DNA of 64,000 nt, from the NCBI RefSeq assembly GCF_019599145.1, contig NZ_CP080647.1, positions 2,232,001-2,296,000 on the forward strand, given 5' to 3'. The DNA comes from Streptomyces akebiae (GTDB taxonomy: Bacteria > Actinomycetota > Actinomycetes > Streptomycetales > Streptomycetaceae). This document shows positions 33,763-45,059 of this stretch, piece by piece. Position 1 is the first letter of the stretch; each line of letters opens with the position of its first letter. The notes beneath the pieces were generated by a model. That model saw only the letters and a list, made by a program, of their open reading frames with translations. It had not been told where the DNA came from and made no database searches. Both the position numbers and the translations under genes were made by a program.

Positions 33763-35286
33763 TCAGTCCGCCCGGTCGCACTTCTTCCCGTTGAGCGTGA
33801 AGTCCACGGGTGCCGGATTGTCGTAGCCCTGCCAGATGCCGAGGAAGCCGACGCCGAAGGTGCCGCCGGCGGCGACGGTCTTGTTGTAGTCGGCGGAGGA
33901 GGCGGTGACCTTGGCGCCCTCCTGGTCGAAGGTGCCGTCCCACATCTGGGTGACCCGCTGGTCGGCCGCGTAGGTCCACTCGACCTGCCAGCCGTCGAGG
34001 GCCTTGGTGGAGGTGACGGTGAGGGCACCCTGGAAGCCGCCGGGCCATTCGTTGACGACCTGGTAGCGGACGTGGCAGGTGGCGTCGGACGACTTGCCGG
34101 GGTCCACCGGCCGGTGGGTGACGCGGGCGGGCGTCGAGGAGTCGCCCTGGGGTTCCTCGTTGCTGTTGCCGTCGCCCTCGTTCTTGTCGTCCTCGTCGCC
34201 GGAACCGGTCTCCTCGGGCCGCGCGGTGCTCTGCAGTTCGGACGAGCCGCCGTCGGACGGGTCCCCGGTCACCGGGGACCTCGGGTCCCGCTGCACCACC
34301 GCCGAATCCCCGGCGGACGAGCCCTCCGCGACCGTCTCCTCGTCGCCGAACGGCATGAGGGAGACGGCGAGCGCCAGCACGGAGACGAGACCGGCTCCGA
34401 CGAGCAGCCCGTTCCGGCTGAACCGGGGCCTCGGCTGCGTGCCCGGGGAGAGTCCCCGGTCGGTGCCGGTGGAGTCCGCGCGCCCGGGGAGCAGTCCGGC
34501 CTCGGCCGCGCGGCGGCGGCGCTCCAGGTAGGCGAGCCCACTCCAGCCGATCACGCCGCTGGCGAGCGCGGCGGGCAGCCCGCCGCCGTGCAGGCCGAGG
34601 CAGGCCGCGGCCTCGGCGCACTGCACACAGGTGGCGAGGTGGCGGGACAGGTCGTCGGGGGTGTCGGTGCCGGGCGAGCGGGTCACCGCGTCCAGCAGCC
34701 GGGCGTAGGTGCGGCAGTCGGCGTGCAGGGGCGCGTCGAGCTGGCCCCGGTGGCAGCGGTCCCTGAACAGCGCCCGCACCTGGTCGAGTTCGGTCCTGGC
34801 GACCGCCGGGTCGAGGCCGAGCCGGCGGGCCACCGAGCCCAGCGGCAGCGACTCGACCTCGGCCAGCCACAGCAGGGCCGCGTCGGGTTCCTGCATGTCC
34901 CGCAGGGCCCGCAGGGCGAGCGGGCGGTACAGCGGCGGGCCGGTGTACCGGGCGGCCTTGTCCGAGTTGAGCCAGAGGCGCAGCTCGGGGTCGAGCCGGT
35001 GGCCCTGGCCACCCGTCTCCCAGGCGGCGGCTGTGGTCCTGACCCAGGTCAGGAGGAACGGTATTCGAGGCAGGCGCAGGGCACGGCGTCCGGCGCCGCG
35101 GTCGGCTCCCGCCTCGGACTCCAGGGCGTGCGCCTCGTGCATGCCGTTGGTGAAGGCCTCGGTGGCCAGTTGGGTCGCCGCGGTCGAACCGGACGTGCAC
35201 AGGTCGGCGTACGACAGGACCGCGTCCCAGCACTCCGAGAACAGCGCGGCCTCGGCGGCGTCCTGGGGCTTCGGCAGGTCGGGCAT
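33763..35286 (-). CDS. Sigma-factor-like/zinc-finger/CBM2 fusion membrane protein
   Basis: A 507-residue protein. The N-terminal part (about 1-190) resembles an ECF sigma factor: helices with LLWLAEVESLPLGSVARRLGLDPAVARTELDQVRALFRDR are region-4-like, and the earlier part region-2-like. Around residues 215-222 is a zinc-anti-sigma HLATCVQC (H-x3-C-x2-C). A TM helix lies near residues 298-318 (NGLLVGAGLVSVLALAVSLM), then a Ser/Asp/Glu-rich linker, then a C-terminal CBM2-like domain (405-507: DATCHVRYQVVNEWPGGFQGAL, a Trp-rich cellulose-binding surface). It may couple extracellular polysaccharide binding to transcription. Start ATG at 35286 (MPDLPKPQDAAEA). Confidence 0.78.
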   Translation of the reverse strand: MPDLPKPQDAAEAALFSECWDAVLSYADLCTSGSTAATQLATEAFTNGMHEAHALESEAGADRGAGRRALRLPRIPFLLTWVRTTAAAWETGGQGHRLDPELRLWLNSDKAARYTGPPLYRPLALRALRDMQEPDAALLWLAEVESLPLGSVARRLGLDPAVARTELDQVRALFRDRCHRGQLDAPLHADCRTYARLLDAVTRSPGTDTPDDLSRHLATCVQCAEAAACLGLHGGGLPAALASGVIGWSGLAYLERRRRAAEAGLLPGRADSTGTDRGLSPGTQPRPRFSRNGLLVGAGLVSVLALAVSLMPFGDEETVAEGSSAGDSAVVQRDPRSPVTGDPSDGGSSELQSTARPEETGSGDEDDKNEGDGNSNEEPQGDSSTPARVTHRPVDPGKSSDATCHVRYQVVNEWPGGFQGALTVTSTKALDGWQVEWTYAADQRVTQMWDGTFDQEGAKVTASSADYNKTVAAGGTFGVGFLGIWQGYDNPAPVDFTLNGKKCDRAD

Positions 35287-35501
35287 GGGTCTCCTGCATC
35301 CAACAGAGCGAGGGGGGAAGTGTGCAAAAGTAGTCAACTACCCTTTAAATCCAAGGGAGTTGGGGGGACCACCTTGCGGTGCCCCAGAGCTTTTCACGCT
35401 TCCCACACAACTGACAAGCTGCGTCTTCAAATGCGGTTACCAGCGGTCACACTGTTGAGTTGTACGTACGCCGACCCCAATCGACTCAACCGCCACAGGA
35501 G

Positions 35502-36827
35502 TTACTCGGCGGGAACCTCCGCGTCGGCCGAAAGGCTGTCCATGAAGGAGCTGACGGAGAAGACGGCACGGCCGGGTCCGGGCGGGCCGTATCCGGGCGG
35601 CGACGACAGCCCGAACTCGTCCATCGTGGCGCGGTAGGCCTGCAGCAGCCGGATGTGGTACTCCAGCGGCGCGCCCTGCGGGTTGGCCTTGCCGAGCGGG
35701 GTGGTGGGCTCCGGGCACCAGGTGGTGAAGCGGGGCGTGATGCCGTGCGACATGAAGAAGCGCAGGCCCTCGGTGGTCGAGGCGATCGCCTCGTCGACCG
35801 TCTTGAACCCGAAGGGCTCGGCCATCTCCACGCCCGCCACGAAGTTGGGGATCACGTTGCGCGCGCCGAAGACACCGGCGGAGTCCAGGATCCGCTTGTG
35901 CCACTCGTCGCGGCCGACGTACCGCTCCTTGCCGGGGCAGTACATCTTGAAGAGGTACTCGTCCCAGACCTCGTAGTTGGGGTGGTAGATCTTCACGCCG
36001 TAGTCGTGGAAACGCTTGACGTCGTCAAGGGGCAGCGCCTGGGCGACGACCTTGCCGATCCAGCGGTCGGGGAACCGCTCCTCGATGGCCTTGGCGTAGT
36101 GGCCGTAGAAGTCGGCCTCGTCGCGGCCCGCGACCGTCTTGGTGATGGCGCCGCCGGTGAGCGTGTACGCGGTGGACGTCTTCGCCGTGTCGTACCGGTC
36201 GATGATCTCCAGCGCTTCGAGGACCTCGTCGACGTCCTTCACACCCGTGTACGGCCGGCCGGCCGCCTTGTGCTGGCGCCAGTTGTGGTTGATGTCGCAG
36301 TACTGGCACTCCTCCTTCGCGCCGAAGTACTGGCAGACGCGGAAGACGGTGAGGTAGATGAGGTAGCCCCACTGGATGGTCGGGGCCACCTCCATCACGG
36401 ACTTCCCGTTGGAGAGGGTGTGCTTGTAGTACTCGGGCATGGGCGGCACGCCGACGTCGGCGATGCGCCGGCCGTCGAGGTAGAGGCCGAGGAGGCCTTC
36501 CTCGTCCGACGCCACCCGGTAGGGAGAGGCGGGGTTGACCCGTACGGAGACGACCGTGCGCCGCAGGTCGTACGGGCCGCCGGTGAGGATGATCTCCTCC
36601 GGCGGGCGGCGCAGGGCGGCCTCACCGAGCTCGGGGAGGGTGCCGTGGTCGAAGGAGAAGATGAAGTACGACTTCGGCTTGACCTCGCCCTTCTCGTTGT
36701 CGCTCAGCGCGGAGGCGTCGAAGGCCACACCACCCCTGAGCAGGTCCTCCTTGAAGACGGCTTCCCGTGGCACCTGCGGGAACCTCTCCATCAGGTCCTC
36801 CACCAGTGCGGTGCGGCTGCCATCCAT
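35502..36827 (-). CDS. Radical SAM protein with CX8CX2C motif
   Basis: A 441-residue protein. The cluster motif is C-QYFGAKEE-C-QY-C (region near residue 180), spacing CX8CX2C instead of the canonical CX3CX2C. Following sequence has DVDEVLEALEIIDR, a TLTGGAIT element in place of the GGE strand, and YHPNYEVWDEYLFKMYCPGKERYVGRDEWHKRI. N-terminal LMERFPQVPREAVFKEDLLRGG is atypical for radical SAM enzymes. ATG with AGGAGA seven bases upstream. Probably a member of an uncharacterised radical SAM group. No substrate, peptide precursor or partner is evident; the nearest gene on the same strand is the sigma/CBM2 fusion downstream. Confidence 0.8.
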   Translation of the reverse strand: MDGSRTALVEDLMERFPQVPREAVFKEDLLRGGVAFDASALSDNEKGEVKPKSYFIFSFDHGTLPELGEAALRRPPEEIILTGGPYDLRRTVVSVRVNPASPYRVASDEEGLLGLYLDGRRIADVGVPPMPEYYKHTLSNGKSVMEVAPTIQWGYLIYLTVFRVCQYFGAKEECQYCDINHNWRQHKAAGRPYTGVKDVDEVLEALEIIDRYDTAKTSTAYTLTGGAITKTVAGRDEADFYGHYAKAIEERFPDRWIGKVVAQALPLDDVKRFHDYGVKIYHPNYEVWDEYLFKMYCPGKERYVGRDEWHKRILDSAGVFGARNVIPNFVAGVEMAEPFGFKTVDEAIASTTEGLRFFMSHGITPRFTTWCPEPTTPLGKANPQGAPLEYHIRLLQAYRATMDEFGLSSPPGYGPPGPGRAVFSVSSFMDSLSADAEVPAE

Positions 36828-36984
36828 CCCGTTGTCTCCTCGCTCCCGACGTCGCCCGGGGATCGCCCGCACGCAACTCCCCACGGTAAGCCTCCGGCGG
36901 TCGGGCGGGAGGAGCGGGGGCCGTTTGCCGGGTGTGGCGCGGTCGAGCTCGGGCGGCTCGGTGCGTCGACGGGTGCGGATGAGT

Positions 36985-37074
36985 GGGGCTTCTCGCGCGG
37001 TTCCCCGCGGCCCTGAGAAGCAGGGGCTGCGCCCCGTGCTTCTCGGCCCTCAAGGGGTGCGGGGAACCGCGCGT
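36985..37074. repeat. Dispersed palindromic repeat, copy 4
   Basis: Arms CGCGCGGTTCCCCGCGGCCC and its near complement ending GGGGAACCGCGCG, with smaller stems inside (GAGAAGCAGGGGC/GCCCCGTGCTTCTC). It lies between a large secreted protein's stop codon and the radical SAM start, touching the stop codon. Confidence 0.8.
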
Positions 37075-40000
37075 CAGTCCTCCGCCGCGTAGGACCAGAA
37101 CTCGACCTCGGTCAGGTTGCACCGGCCGTTGTGCGTGTCGTGGAGGCGCAGGAGCGGGTACGCCGCCGTGTTCGGCAGCCTCGCCTCGTACCAGGTGCCG
37201 TCGGTCGTCGTGCCGATGGTGTGCAGGTCGGTCCAGGTCGCCCCGCCGTCGGTGGAGCCGCGCAGCACCGTACCGGTCGCCCGTGCCGCGAACCCGGCGC
37301 GCGGCAGGACACGGAGCTTGTCGACCCGCAGCGTGCCGCCGGCGCCCGCGTCGATGTCGATCCAGCTGTCGGCCGCGAGGGTGTCCGTGTACGTGGCGGG
37401 GTCGCCGTCGAAGGCGCGCCAGCCGTTGGCGGCCTGCGTCCCGGTGCCGGGCCAGGCGATGGTCGAGGCCTTCACCATCGACGCGGTGACCTCGCCGCGC
37501 CGCAGCAGCGTCTCCCGGGAGACGAGCAGCTCGTAGGCCGCGTACACCGCGTCGATCCGGGTGTCCTCGTCCTTCCCGGTCTCCCCTTCCACCCGGTCGA
37601 GCTCGGCGGTGAAGGCCGCGTGGCTCTTCTTCGTCCACTCGGCCGCGTCGGTCGCACGCGCCCGTGCGAGGACGTCGGCGAAGGTCTCGGCGACGGCCGC
37701 GGCGGGCGTGGAGACCCGGGTACCGCCGCCCACCAGGGCCGCCGTGACCCGGTAGTACCGCCTGCCGTGCCGCAGCCCCTCGTCGTGGTGGGCGAGGGAC
37801 CGGGTGTCCTTCACGAGCGCGTCCCAGGTGTCCCCGTCGGTGGAACGCTCCACGGTGAACGTGAGCGCGTCCTCCGGCTTGTTCCAGCGGACGGTGACGG
37901 TGTCGCCGTCGCGTTCCAGGGCGACCAGCAGGGGACGGTTCCCGAGCGCGTCGAGCCCGACCTCGGCGAAGTCGGCGTCGCCCGTGGCCACGACGCCGGC
38001 GTGCACCGCGTACGGGAAGGGGCAGAACAGGCTCCCGACCGTCACCCAGGTACGGCCGTCCCCGGACACCTGGCCGTGCACCCGGTGGGTGGTGAGGTCG
38101 CGGACGAGCCGGAGGTGGGGGGTGGCGGCCAGGGTGCGGCCGGGGAGCCCTCGGGTGATCGGGGAGCGGATGTCGTCCTGCCAGTCGTGGCGGCTGTCCC
38201 GGGTGCGGTGGTGCAGGACGAGCCCGCCGTCGGCGCCCGCGCCGAAGTACACGTGCCGGGTGTCGGGGGTGAGCCGGTCGCGGAGCATCAGGCCGGTCGC
38301 CGGGCCCCGCGCGGTGTCGACGCGGGCGGTGAGGGTGAAGCCGCCCACCGCCGGGCGGCTCACGAAGTGCAGTTCGTCCTCGATGTCGCGGGACAGGACC
38401 CGGTAGTCGTCGCCCTCGCCGAGGCCGTCGCCGTGTGCGCCGAGGACGCGGACGGTCGAGCCGCGCACGATCGCGCTGCCCTCGCGGGCGTGGTGCAGGG
38501 CGTCGTCGCGCCAGCCGGTCCGTCGTAGCCCGGCCGAGGCGGGCCGCTTCAGCTCCGTCTCGATCGCGTGCGAGGCCGGGCCCCGGCCCGCCGGGTTGAC
38601 CGCCGTGACCGTGTAGAAGTAGGTCTCGCCCGGCCGCGCGGACTCGTCGACGAAGTGACGGCCCTTCACTTTGGTGCCGATCAGCTCGTACGGGCCCCGT
38701 CGTCGCGTCGCCCGGCGCACCTCGTAGTGCGTGGCGCCCGCCGTGGTCTGCCAGGTGACCGCGATCGAGGCGTCGCCGGGCAGGGTGTGGACGAAGTCGA
38801 CGTGGGAGGGCGGGAGTTCGGCGATGTCCTCCGACTCCAGGCGCAGCACCAGACCGGTCCTGGGAGGCACGCTCACCTTGCCGCCCCGCACCGGAAGCTC
38901 CCGGCCGCTCACCAGGTCGAGGACGCCCGCGCCCCCGCCCGGTACCTCCACCCGGTGCGTGCGCTCGTTCCCGTACGCCTTGCGTGTCGTGTTGACGACG
39001 AAGAGGTAGCGGCCGTAGCGGGCCGTGAGGAGGTCGGGGTAGCCCGAATAGGCGTGGTCGGCCTCGAAGTTCTCCCGGTTGACGGTCCCCACGCCGGGCT
39101 GGAAGGTGATGGGGGCGATCTCGCCGGCGAGGGCCTGGAGGGCGGCGGAGTCGCCCGTCTGCTGGTCCTCCATGAAGTCGACGTCGATGTTGTCCATGCG
39201 GGCCCAGTAGTCCTCGTACCGGAAGAGCCCCTCCGTGTGGAGCTGGACGATGTGGTCGCGGTCGGGGTGCCGGACGTGGAGGCGGCCGTTGCGGGCGAAC
39301 CCGCGCTGGCGTTCGTTGAGGTGACCCCACAGATGTGTGTCGCCGTCGCGCAGGGAGACGAACATGCAGTCCACGTCCACCCAGGCGAAGCGCTCGTAGT
39401 CGGTGGTGCGCACGCCGAGCGCGGTGAGTTCGGCGGGGGTGTAGTACGCGAAGTCGGTGTGCGGGTGGACGATGCCGGTCGGTTCCTGGGCCTTCAACCA
39501 GCCCCAGGTCTCGCCGAGTTCGAGGTCGTACTTGTTCTTCGACCGCACGGCGGAGAAGTTGGCGAAGTACTGGTGGTCGGCGATCTGCTGCTGGGCGAAG
39601 CCCACCGCCTCCCGGGCGTGGCGCCGGGTACGGCTCCACTCCTCGCCCGCGTAGCGCTCGGGGTGTTCCGCGATGTGGTGGGCGAGGGAGACGTAGTGCA
39701 GGAGCTTGCCCTCGGAGACGCGCAGGACGTAGCCGGGGAAACCGGGGAAGTTGGTGTTGCGCTCGTCGATGACCATCTCCATGCGCATGGTGCGCTTGAG
39801 GTCGTCGTCGAGGTCGGTCATCCGGGCGTGTGAGCGGGCGTGCAGATTGCGCAGCGCCGTCTCCAGGATCCTGTCGTTGAGTTGTTCGTCGCCCTCATGG
39901 CCCCAGGTGCGGTGGAACCACTCGGGGAGGTAGTTGGTGGCCTCGCCGTAGTTGGCGACATAGCCGTTCTCGCGGGTGTGGCCGGCCTCGGTCATGGTCG

Positions 40001-41549
40001 TGTAGTGCGTGCCGAGCGGGAGGCGGCGTACGACGTTGCCGTCCTTGTCGAGCTTGGACCGGGCCAGGCCCTTGATGACGTATGTGACGTAGTCGTCGGT
40101 CCAGCGGGCCGTGGTGTCGTGCTGGAAGAGGGAGTGGAAGAGGTCGAGGTCCTGACCGTCCGGTCCGACCAGCACCTCCTCCCCGAGGAAGGGCTCCCAG
40201 CCGAGGGCCTCCCCGACGATGCGGTGGCTGCGCGCCCGGCCCTCGTAGTACGACGAGCCGATCACGCGGAGCCCCTCGTGGGCCTCCCAGGCGCCTTCGT
40301 ACGTGTACATCACCTGGTTGTAGATGTAGGAGAGCCGGGAGCGGGCGTAGTCGAAGTTTGCCTTCAGGACCCGCTCCCATGCGGCACGGCGCGTGAGGGG
40401 GCCGCCGTCCGGGCCGACGCCCGCGAGGGAGGTGGGCCCTTCCTCGGTGCCCGTGACGAACGGCTCGTCGAGGAAGGCCTCGAAGGCCTCACGGCCGTGG
40501 ACATCGCTGTCGGCGATGAGGTTCTCGACCAGGTACAGCGCCTGGCCGAGCGCCCCGTAGTAGCCGCCCCAGTCGCCCTGGTGCCCGCCCCAGGCCAGCA
40601 GCTTGGTGTTCCCGTAGTAGTCCTTGGTGTGGTTGTCGACGCACTTGAAGACCCTCAGCAGCGCCGCCCTCCTGGCGGCCGGCGTCTTCGCCGGACACCA
40701 GGAGGCACGGGCCAGCGCGCCCGCGTAGAAGAACAGCTCCTCGACGTACCGGACGATCGAGAGCTTGCCGCCGGCGGACGAATCCACCTTGGCGGTAAGG
40801 GAGTTGAACAGCTTCACCTGATCGGCGACATATCCGTCGACGAGTGCCTGCCGCGCCGTGTCGTCGAGGGCGGTGACCGTGGCGGTGGGCGGGGTGAAGT
40901 CGGTCCGGGGATCGTCGCTCAGGTCGAGACGGCTGCCGGTGTGGGTGTAGGCGCGGTAGTAGCCACGGGAGTTCGCGGTCACCTTGCCGGAGAACGCGCC
41001 GTCGTAGGTGCGCAGGGTGATCTCGGCCCGGGTACGGCCCCGGGTGTGCTCCAGCGGCAGCATGATCGTGGCGTAGAAGAAGCGGCCCGGGAGGGGCCGG
41101 TTGGTGCCGGTGTTCAGGGCCTCGTAGTCGCCGGAGCGGCGGTAGCCGATCTGCTCGCCGTTGATGTACGCGATCGTCTTGTACGTGGAGGTGTCGCCGC
41201 CCCAGAACTTGACGGTGAGGTGGTTCTGGTGGACCGGGTCGACGGCGACGGTGAAGCGGAGGTCGCCGCCCTTGATGCCGGGGGTGGCGAGGGGCTTGGC
41301 GACCCGTGCCCTGTCCCCCGCGTTGCCGTCGACGACCTCGGTGTCCGGGCCGTGGAAGTCGTGGGCGGCCTCGGAGTCGGGGTCGCCGAAGTCGACGAGA
41401 TCCAGCCGTCCGGCGCCACCCGCCGTCGCGTCGGCCTCCCGGCCGGCCGCGTCCCCGGCGGCGAGCGCCGGGGACCAGCCGCCGGAGAGGGCGAGCGTGC
41501 CGGTGCCCGCCGCGGCCGTGGTCAGGACGGATCTTCTGGAGATGGGCAT
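37074..41549 (-). CDS. Very large Tat-exported multidomain protein, likely carbohydrate-active
   Basis: A 1491-residue protein. Signal MPISRRSVLTTAAAGTGTLA has an RR Tat motif, cleaved near SPALAAG. After a beta-sandwich N-terminal region (from about residue 70, FGDPDSEAAHDF), a large central helical catalytic-looking domain (about 270-950) has ARSRLSYIYNQVMYTYEGAWEAHEGLR, HDTTARWTDDYVTYVIKGLARSKL, YVANYGEATNYLPEWFHRTWG and EMVIDERNTNFPGFPGY. Then come Fn3-like modules, a concanavalin-like module (GPATGLMLRDRLTPDTRHVYFGAG), another Fn3 region and a C-terminal F5/8 type C-like domain (KLRVLPRAGFAARATGTVLRGSTDGGATWTDL). It fits a polysaccharide lyase or glycoside hydrolase, family not recognised. 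A LacI-like operator sequence lies upstream. Confidence 0.72.
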   Translation of the reverse strand: MPISRRSVLTTAAAGTGTLALSGGWSPALAAGDAAGREADATAGGAGRLDLVDFGDPDSEAAHDFHGPDTEVVDGNAGDRARVAKPLATPGIKGGDLRFTVAVDPVHQNHLTVKFWGGDTSTYKTIAYINGEQIGYRRSGDYEALNTGTNRPLPGRFFYATIMLPLEHTRGRTRAEITLRTYDGAFSGKVTANSRGYYRAYTHTGSRLDLSDDPRTDFTPPTATVTALDDTARQALVDGYVADQVKLFNSLTAKVDSSAGGKLSIVRYVEELFFYAGALARASWCPAKTPAARRAALLRVFKCVDNHTKDYYGNTKLLAWGGHQGDWGGYYGALGQALYLVENLIADSDVHGREAFEAFLDEPFVTGTEEGPTSLAGVGPDGGPLTRRAAWERVLKANFDYARSRLSYIYNQVMYTYEGAWEAHEGLRVIGSSYYEGRARSHRIVGEALGWEPFLGEEVLVGPDGQDLDLFHSLFQHDTTARWTDDYVTYVIKGLARSKLDKDGNVVRRLPLGTHYTTMTEAGHTRENGYVANYGEATNYLPEWFHRTWGHEGDEQLNDRILETALRNLHARSHARMTDLDDDLKRTMRMEMVIDERNTNFPGFPGYVLRVSEGKLLHYVSLAHHIAEHPERYAGEEWSRTRRHAREAVGFAQQQIADHQYFANFSAVRSKNKYDLELGETWGWLKAQEPTGIVHPHTDFAYYTPAELTALGVRTTDYERFAWVDVDCMFVSLRDGDTHLWGHLNERQRGFARNGRLHVRHPDRDHIVQLHTEGLFRYEDYWARMDNIDVDFMEDQQTGDSAALQALAGEIAPITFQPGVGTVNRENFEADHAYSGYPDLLTARYGRYLFVVNTTRKAYGNERTHRVEVPGGGAGVLDLVSGRELPVRGGKVSVPPRTGLVLRLESEDIAELPPSHVDFVHTLPGDASIAVTWQTTAGATHYEVRRATRRRGPYELIGTKVKGRHFVDESARPGETYFYTVTAVNPAGRGPASHAIETELKRPASAGLRRTGWRDDALHHAREGSAIVRGSTVRVLGAHGDGLGEGDDYRVLSRDIEDELHFVSRPAVGGFTLTARVDTARGPATGLMLRDRLTPDTRHVYFGAGADGGLVLHHRTRDSRHDWQDDIRSPITRGLPGRTLAATPHLRLVRDLTTHRVHGQVSGDGRTWVTVGSLFCPFPYAVHAGVVATGDADFAEVGLDALGNRPLLVALERDGDTVTVRWNKPEDALTFTVERSTDGDTWDALVKDTRSLAHHDEGLRHGRRYYRVTAALVGGGTRVSTPAAAVAETFADVLARARATDAAEWTKKSHAAFTAELDRVEGETGKDEDTRIDAVYAAYELLVSRETLLRRGEVTASMVKASTIAWPGTGTQAANGWRAFDGDPATYTDTLAADSWIDIDAGAGGTLRVDKLRVLPRAGFAARATGTVLRGSTDGGATWTDLHTIGTTTDGTWYEARLPNTAAYPLLRLHDTHNGRCNLTEVEFWSYAAED

Positions 41550-41579
41550 GCGGAGTCCTCCGGGCCGGGCGCGCCGTAG

Positions 41580-41590
41580 TAAACGTTCTC
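41580..41590. promoter_or_regulatory. AACGTT-centred half-palindrome upstream of the large secreted protein
   Basis: TAAACGTTCTC at 41580-41590 has the central AACGTT symmetry common in LacI-family operators. It lies about 30 bases before the start codon. Weak evidence by itself. Confidence 0.3.
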
Positions 41591-41663
41591 TGCGGAAGGT
41601 AGGCGGCTGCACCCGAGGTAGACAAGAGGTCGTGCGACAGAAAGACTTTCGAGGGCCAGAGAA

Positions 41664-41710
41664 AACAGACAACGGTTGTCGACAGTGATCGTCGACAACC
41701 GTTGTCTGTT
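41664..41710. promoter_or_regulatory. Perfect 20-bp inverted repeat, twin operator-like element
   Basis: AACAGACAACGGTTGTCGAC (41664-41683) and its exact complement (41691-41710) flank a 7-base AGTGATC centre. Each arm itself contains GACAAC-G-GTTGTC, an odd-centred palindrome typical of LacI-family regulators. It lies between the small secreted protein's stop (41742, minus) and the large secreted protein's start (41549, minus), so it could be a double operator, a terminator, or both. Confidence 0.65.
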
Positions 41711-41741
41711 CTCCCGAGGCTCAGGTGCGCCTTCTCCCGGG

Positions 41742-42113
41742 TCAGCAGTCGCGCAGCGGGTCCGTCTCGCTGTAGATCGCGGTGTCCTTCATCCAGCCGG
41801 ACTGGCCGTTGTCGGCGACTGTCCTGAGCCAGCGGGTCGGGTGCGGCCCGCCCACCCAGGCCTGGTTGTCCAGCTTGCAGTGGAACCAGCTCGGGTTGGT
41901 GTTCATGGTTCCGACGACCTGGTCGGGATTGGGGTACAGGCGGTTGTTGCCCACCGATCCGTACACCGGGGCACCGGAGACGTTGTTGCACCAGTACCTG
42001 ATGCCGTCCTCGTGTCGCCAGCAGTTGGACGCGGCGGACGCGGACGGCGCCGCGAGGGTCGTGCCGAGCGCGGCGGCCAGGCCGGCGGTGGCGACCAGCC
42101 AACGAAACCTCAT
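41742..42113 (-). CDS. Small secreted protein, SH3-like fold
   Basis: A 123-residue precursor with a Sec signal peptide (MRFRWLVATAGLAAALGTTL, ending SASA-A near 28). The mature part of about 95 residues has CWRHEDGIRYWCNNVSG, three or four Cys, and GTMNTNPSWFHCKLDNQAWVGGPHPTRWL, reminiscent of SH3b-type cell-wall binding repeats. ATG with AGGAGA upstream. Probably extracellular; catalytic residues are not evident. It lies between a dehydrogenase gene and the large Tat-exported protein. Confidence 0.78.
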   Translation of the reverse strand: MRFRWLVATAGLAAALGTTLAAPSASAASNCWRHEDGIRYWCNNVSGAPVYGSVGNNRLYPNPDQVVGTMNTNPSWFHCKLDNQAWVGGPHPTRWLRTVADNGQSGWMKDTAIYSETDPLRDC

Positions 42114-42288
42114 GTGTGTTCCTCTCCTGTCAGGACGTGTGTGTGCGTGACGGGTGCGGTCGAGGCTCAGCCACGGCATCCGGCGTGCCCTTGCGCTTCG
42201 GTCCAGTCCCGTGCCGAAGCCTGCCGACTCGCGGGGCACGTCCGCGCCCCCTTCGATCAGGGTCGAAAGCCGCTGGTGGGAAGCGCCC

Positions 42289-42337
42289 GCGGCCTCCGGC
42301 CCACGACCGGGCGACCCGGTCGTGGGCCGGAGGCCGC
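42289..42337 (-). terminator. Perfect 23-bp hairpin downstream of the dehydrogenase gene
   Basis: The 23-base stem GCGGCCTCCGGCCCACGACC+GGG (42289-42311) pairs exactly with 42315-42337 and leaves a CGA loop. It sits about 170 bases beyond the dehydrogenase stop (42508) in the minus direction and 176 bases before the small secreted protein's start. Very stable; likely terminator or transcript end-stabiliser. Confidence 0.7.
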
Positions 42338-42507
42338 GCAGGGGACGACCGCCCGCCGGGACGAAGGCAGCGCACCGGCCGACCGCTGCCGGACCACACC
42401 GGCGGCAGGGGACGCCCACCGCCCCCGCCGACGGCACCCCACTGACCGCTGGAACCCCACCGACCGCTACGTGCCCCCGGCACCCCGTCGGTGGCCCGGG
42501 GCCACCG

Positions 42508-44924
<2,417 letters not shown>

Positions 44925-44946
44925 GTCGGGCGTGAGTCACCTTGGG

Positions 44947-44988
44947 GGACTTCGTAAACCCCCTTTCCTAACCCCTTGTAGAAAGTCC
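44947..44988. promoter_or_regulatory. ROK-type operator candidate upstream of the ROK regulator
   Basis: GGACTTCGTAAACC followed by CCCTTTCCTAACCCCTTGTAGAAAGTCC has two half-sites flanking a pyrimidine-rich centre. A related sequence (CTTCGTCCAACCCCTTGCCGAAG) lies at 46469-46491 before the ABC operon. The shared AACCCCTTG-N2-GAA supports recognition by one regulator, the ROK protein encoded between the two. Confidence 0.55.
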
Positions 44989-45059
44989 CTGCTCGCCATA
45001 GCCTTGGCGCCGCGCCGGGGCAACAGGCCTCGTCATGGCCTGGAGGGATCGAGGGGATC

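Noticed and set aside
35330..35341. GTAGTCAACTAC palindrome upstream of the sigma/CBM2 gene
   Set aside because: Short palindrome that contains a TTGACT-like -35, but no -10 at proper distance; not enough for a feature.
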